A stretch of 6,916 nt of DNA. Source: Acidobacteriota bacterium (lineage in GTDB: Bacteria > Acidobacteriota > Aminicenantia > UBA2199). Shown in pieces: positions 5,363 to 6,916 of the stretch. The stretch is taken from the NCBI GenBank assembly GCA_028749105.1, contig JAQUQF010000095.1, positions 1-6,916 of the forward strand, read 5' to 3'. Under the pieces are notes generated by a model. The model saw nothing but the letters and a program-made list of their open reading frames with translations. It was not told the origin of the DNA and searched no databases. Position numbers and translations under genes: made by a program. Positions within the stretch are counted from its first letter, which is position 1, and the number at the start of each line of letters is the position of its first letter.

Positions 5363-6916
5363 ATGCAGTTTCACTTGCGGCGGTCGAGTGTGCCGCTCAT
5401 TTTATTTGTAATTCTGACTGGTTTGCTATGGGGATTGGATCCGCAAAAAAAGATAACCCAATATGCGGTCAATGTCTGGAAAAGTGAAAGAGGCCTGCCC
5501 AACAGTTCGGTTCTGGCCATCGCCCAGGACCGGTCGGGTTTTCTGTGGCTGGGCACCGCGGAAGGGCTGGTGCGTTTTGATGGGGTGAATTTTGTCATTT
5601 TCAACAGCCGAAACACCGAAGCATTCAAGGACAATTTCGTAAACAACCTCTATGTCGACCGCCGGGGCGTTCTCTGGATCGGGACCGTGCGCGGCAAGTT
5701 GCTCAGCCTGGAGCGGGGGAGTTTCCGGAGCCATTTTCTTGCCGACGATGTTTCCCGCATCTCCAATTATTGCATTGCCGAAGATGGCCTTGGCGATCTC
5801 TGGGTCGGGACTTCCACGGGATTGTTCCATCGCCGGGTCGGGGAAGACGGTCCGCTGAAAAAGCATCCCGTTTTCCCCGCTGCCAGGTTTTTAAGCCTGG
5901 CCGTGGATGGAGCGGGGCGGTTGCTGGCGGGCGTGGCGAACCAGGGCCTGTTTCGCATGGAAAATGGAGAGTGGCGGCGGATCGTGTCCAATATGGGGCA
6001 AACGGCGAATGACATCTATGTGATCAGGCCGGAGCGCGACGGAGGCATGTGGATCGGAACGGAATACGGATTGCGTCGCTATCGGGACGGCCGACTGTCC
6101 GATTTTTCATCCGGGCCGGGCGTGCACTCGCTCATTACCGCGCTGGTGGAGGACCGCGACGGCAACCTGTGGGTGGGCAGCGAGAGTGGTTTGTTCCGTT
6201 GGCAAAATGGCGATTGGCAATCGCTGGGCAAGGGCAAAGGGCTGGACAGCGATTTTGTCTATGCCATCTGCGAAGATGCCGAGGGTTCCGTTTGGCTGGG
6301 GGTCCTTGACGGCGGCCTGGTCCAGATCCGCGATGAGAAAATAACGGCCTTCACCGATCGCGAGGGATTGCTCGGCGACAAGTTCCGCTGCCTGCATGAA
6401 GATGATTCCGGGGCCTTGTGGATCGGTGGCGCCGGCGGATATGTGAGCCACTGCCAGGGCGGCCGCTGCGAAAATTTCGAGCTGCCGGGCCATGCCAGGA
6501 ACCAGACGATCTATTCTCTGGAGACGGATGCGGGCGGATCGCTCTGGCTGGGAACGTCCTCGGGCCTGCTCCGTTTCCAGAACGGCCGCGGCCGGAAAGT
6601 CGCCCTGCCGGGGGAAAAGGAAGTCATTGAAGTGCGCTGCGTCAAAAGAGATCCTGGCGGGCACCTGTGGATCGGCACCTGGGGACGAGGGGTTTTTTGC
6701 CTGCGGAATGGAGAATTCACCAACTATTCCGCCACCGCCGGCCTGCCCGGCGACCGCGTTTCGTCACTTCACGTGGATCGCGGAGGGGATATTTGGGCCG
6801 GCTGTGAGAACGGCTTGGCGGTCATGACGCCGGGAATCGGGGGAAGGTTTTTCGCCGAACCGTTCCTGAAGGGCTGTTACGTGACTTCCTTCTGCGAGGA
6901 TGACCAGGCCTCGATG
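5363..6916 (+). CDS. Two-component regulator propeller (Reg_prop) sensor, C-terminus missing
   Basis: The 518 visible codons start at ATG 5363 and run off the right edge. Residues 6-24 (RRSSVPLILFVILTGLLWG) form a signal peptide or membrane anchor, so the following domain should lie in the periplasm. At least eleven Reg_prop repeats follow. Each has the form D-x-x-G-x-L-W-x-G-T-x-x-G-L and spans about 42 residues; the conserved Trp runs from W62 to W478. Blade 4 is atypical (DGAGRLLAGV replaces LW-GT), and blade 8 has GGAGGY. Such propellers usually form two seven-bladed rings that sense extracellular ligands. They are followed by a Y_Y_Y domain, a transmembrane helix and a histidine kinase, GGDEF or HTH output, which would be outside this window. 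No clear ribosome binding site precedes the ATG, so translation may be coupled to the small ORF 30 nt upstream. The output type is not visible. Confidence 0.9.
   Translation, partial: MQFHLRRSSVPLILFVILTGLLWGLDPQKKITQYAVNVWKSERGLPNSSVLAIAQDRSGFLWLGTAEGLVRFDGVNFVIFNSRNTEAFKDNFVNNLYVDRRGVLWIGTVRGKLLSLERGSFRSHFLADDVSRISNYCIAEDGLGDLWVGTSTGLFHRRVGEDGPLKKHPVFPAARFLSLAVDGAGRLLAGVANQGLFRMENGEWRRIVSNMGQTANDIYVIRPERDGGMWIGTEYGLRRYRDGRLSDFSSGPGVHSLITALVEDRDGNLWVGSESGLFRWQNGDWQSLGKGKGLDSDFVYAICEDAEGSVWLGVLDGGLVQIRDEKITAFTDREGLLGDKFRCLHEDDSGALWIGGAGGYVSHCQGGRCENFELPGHARNQTIYSLETDAGGSLWLGTSSGLLRFQNGRGRKVALPGEKEVIEVRCVKRDPGGHLWIGTWGRGVFCLRNGEFTNYSATAGLPGDRVSSLHVDRGGDIWAGCENGLAVMTPGIGGRFFAEPFLKGCYVTSFCEDDQASM

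Noticed and set aside
5426..5866. Minus-strand open frame of 146 codons
   Set aside because: It is antisense to the propeller sensor, whose regular repeats on the plus strand are unmistakable.
1..6916. CRISPR array, insertion sequence or prophage attachment site
   Set aside because: No spaced direct repeats, transposase or integrase is present. I also saw no duplicated tRNA 3' end nearby, although I checked only by eye.

Overview
The window comes from a GC-rich bacterium (about 60 % GC by eye, with a strong preference for G/C at third codon positions). The amidase with an AMIN domain points to a Gram-negative envelope. The membrane iron-sulfur oxidoreductase suggests anaerobic or respiratory metabolism through quinone. 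The mix of a HdrD/NarI-type fusion, an amidase paired with a GerMN protein, and a large Reg_prop sensor would fit an acidobacterial/Aminicenantes-like or deltaproteobacterial lineage. This placement is an inference with low confidence.

Bases 1-3951 read as one compact run on the minus strand. A near-consensus sigma-70 promoter (3965-3993) drives tRNA-Val(UAC), then tRNA-Asp(GUC), then a one-piece tmRNA. The tmRNA is followed after only 18 nt by an N-acetylmuramoyl-L-alanine amidase gene. This overlaps a GerMN-domain lipoprotein-like or membrane-anchored gene by 4 nt. After 69 nt comes a membrane-bound NarI/HdrD-like iron-sulfur oxidoreductase, which runs off the left edge. I see no terminator or clear second promoter inside this run, so stable RNAs and envelope genes may share a transcript.

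Upstream of the promoter, also on the minus strand, is a radical SAM/SPASM protein (3990-5036). Its stop codon lies inside the -35 box of the tRNA promoter. It has its own promoter-like sequence so close to the ATG that the mRNA may be leaderless.

The plus strand begins at about 5100, divergent from the radical SAM gene. It carries an unrecognised 65-aa basic protein with a strong ribosome binding site. Thirty bases later starts a large two-component-regulator beta-propeller sensor with at least eleven repeats, truncated at the right edge.

The most unusual points are four: the tRNA-tRNA-tmRNA-amidase layout, the short tmRNA tag (ANNFALAA), a GC-rich repeat with perfect hairpin inside the amidase linker, and the divergent pairing of a SPASM enzyme with a small ORF. 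Nothing here proves a new system.
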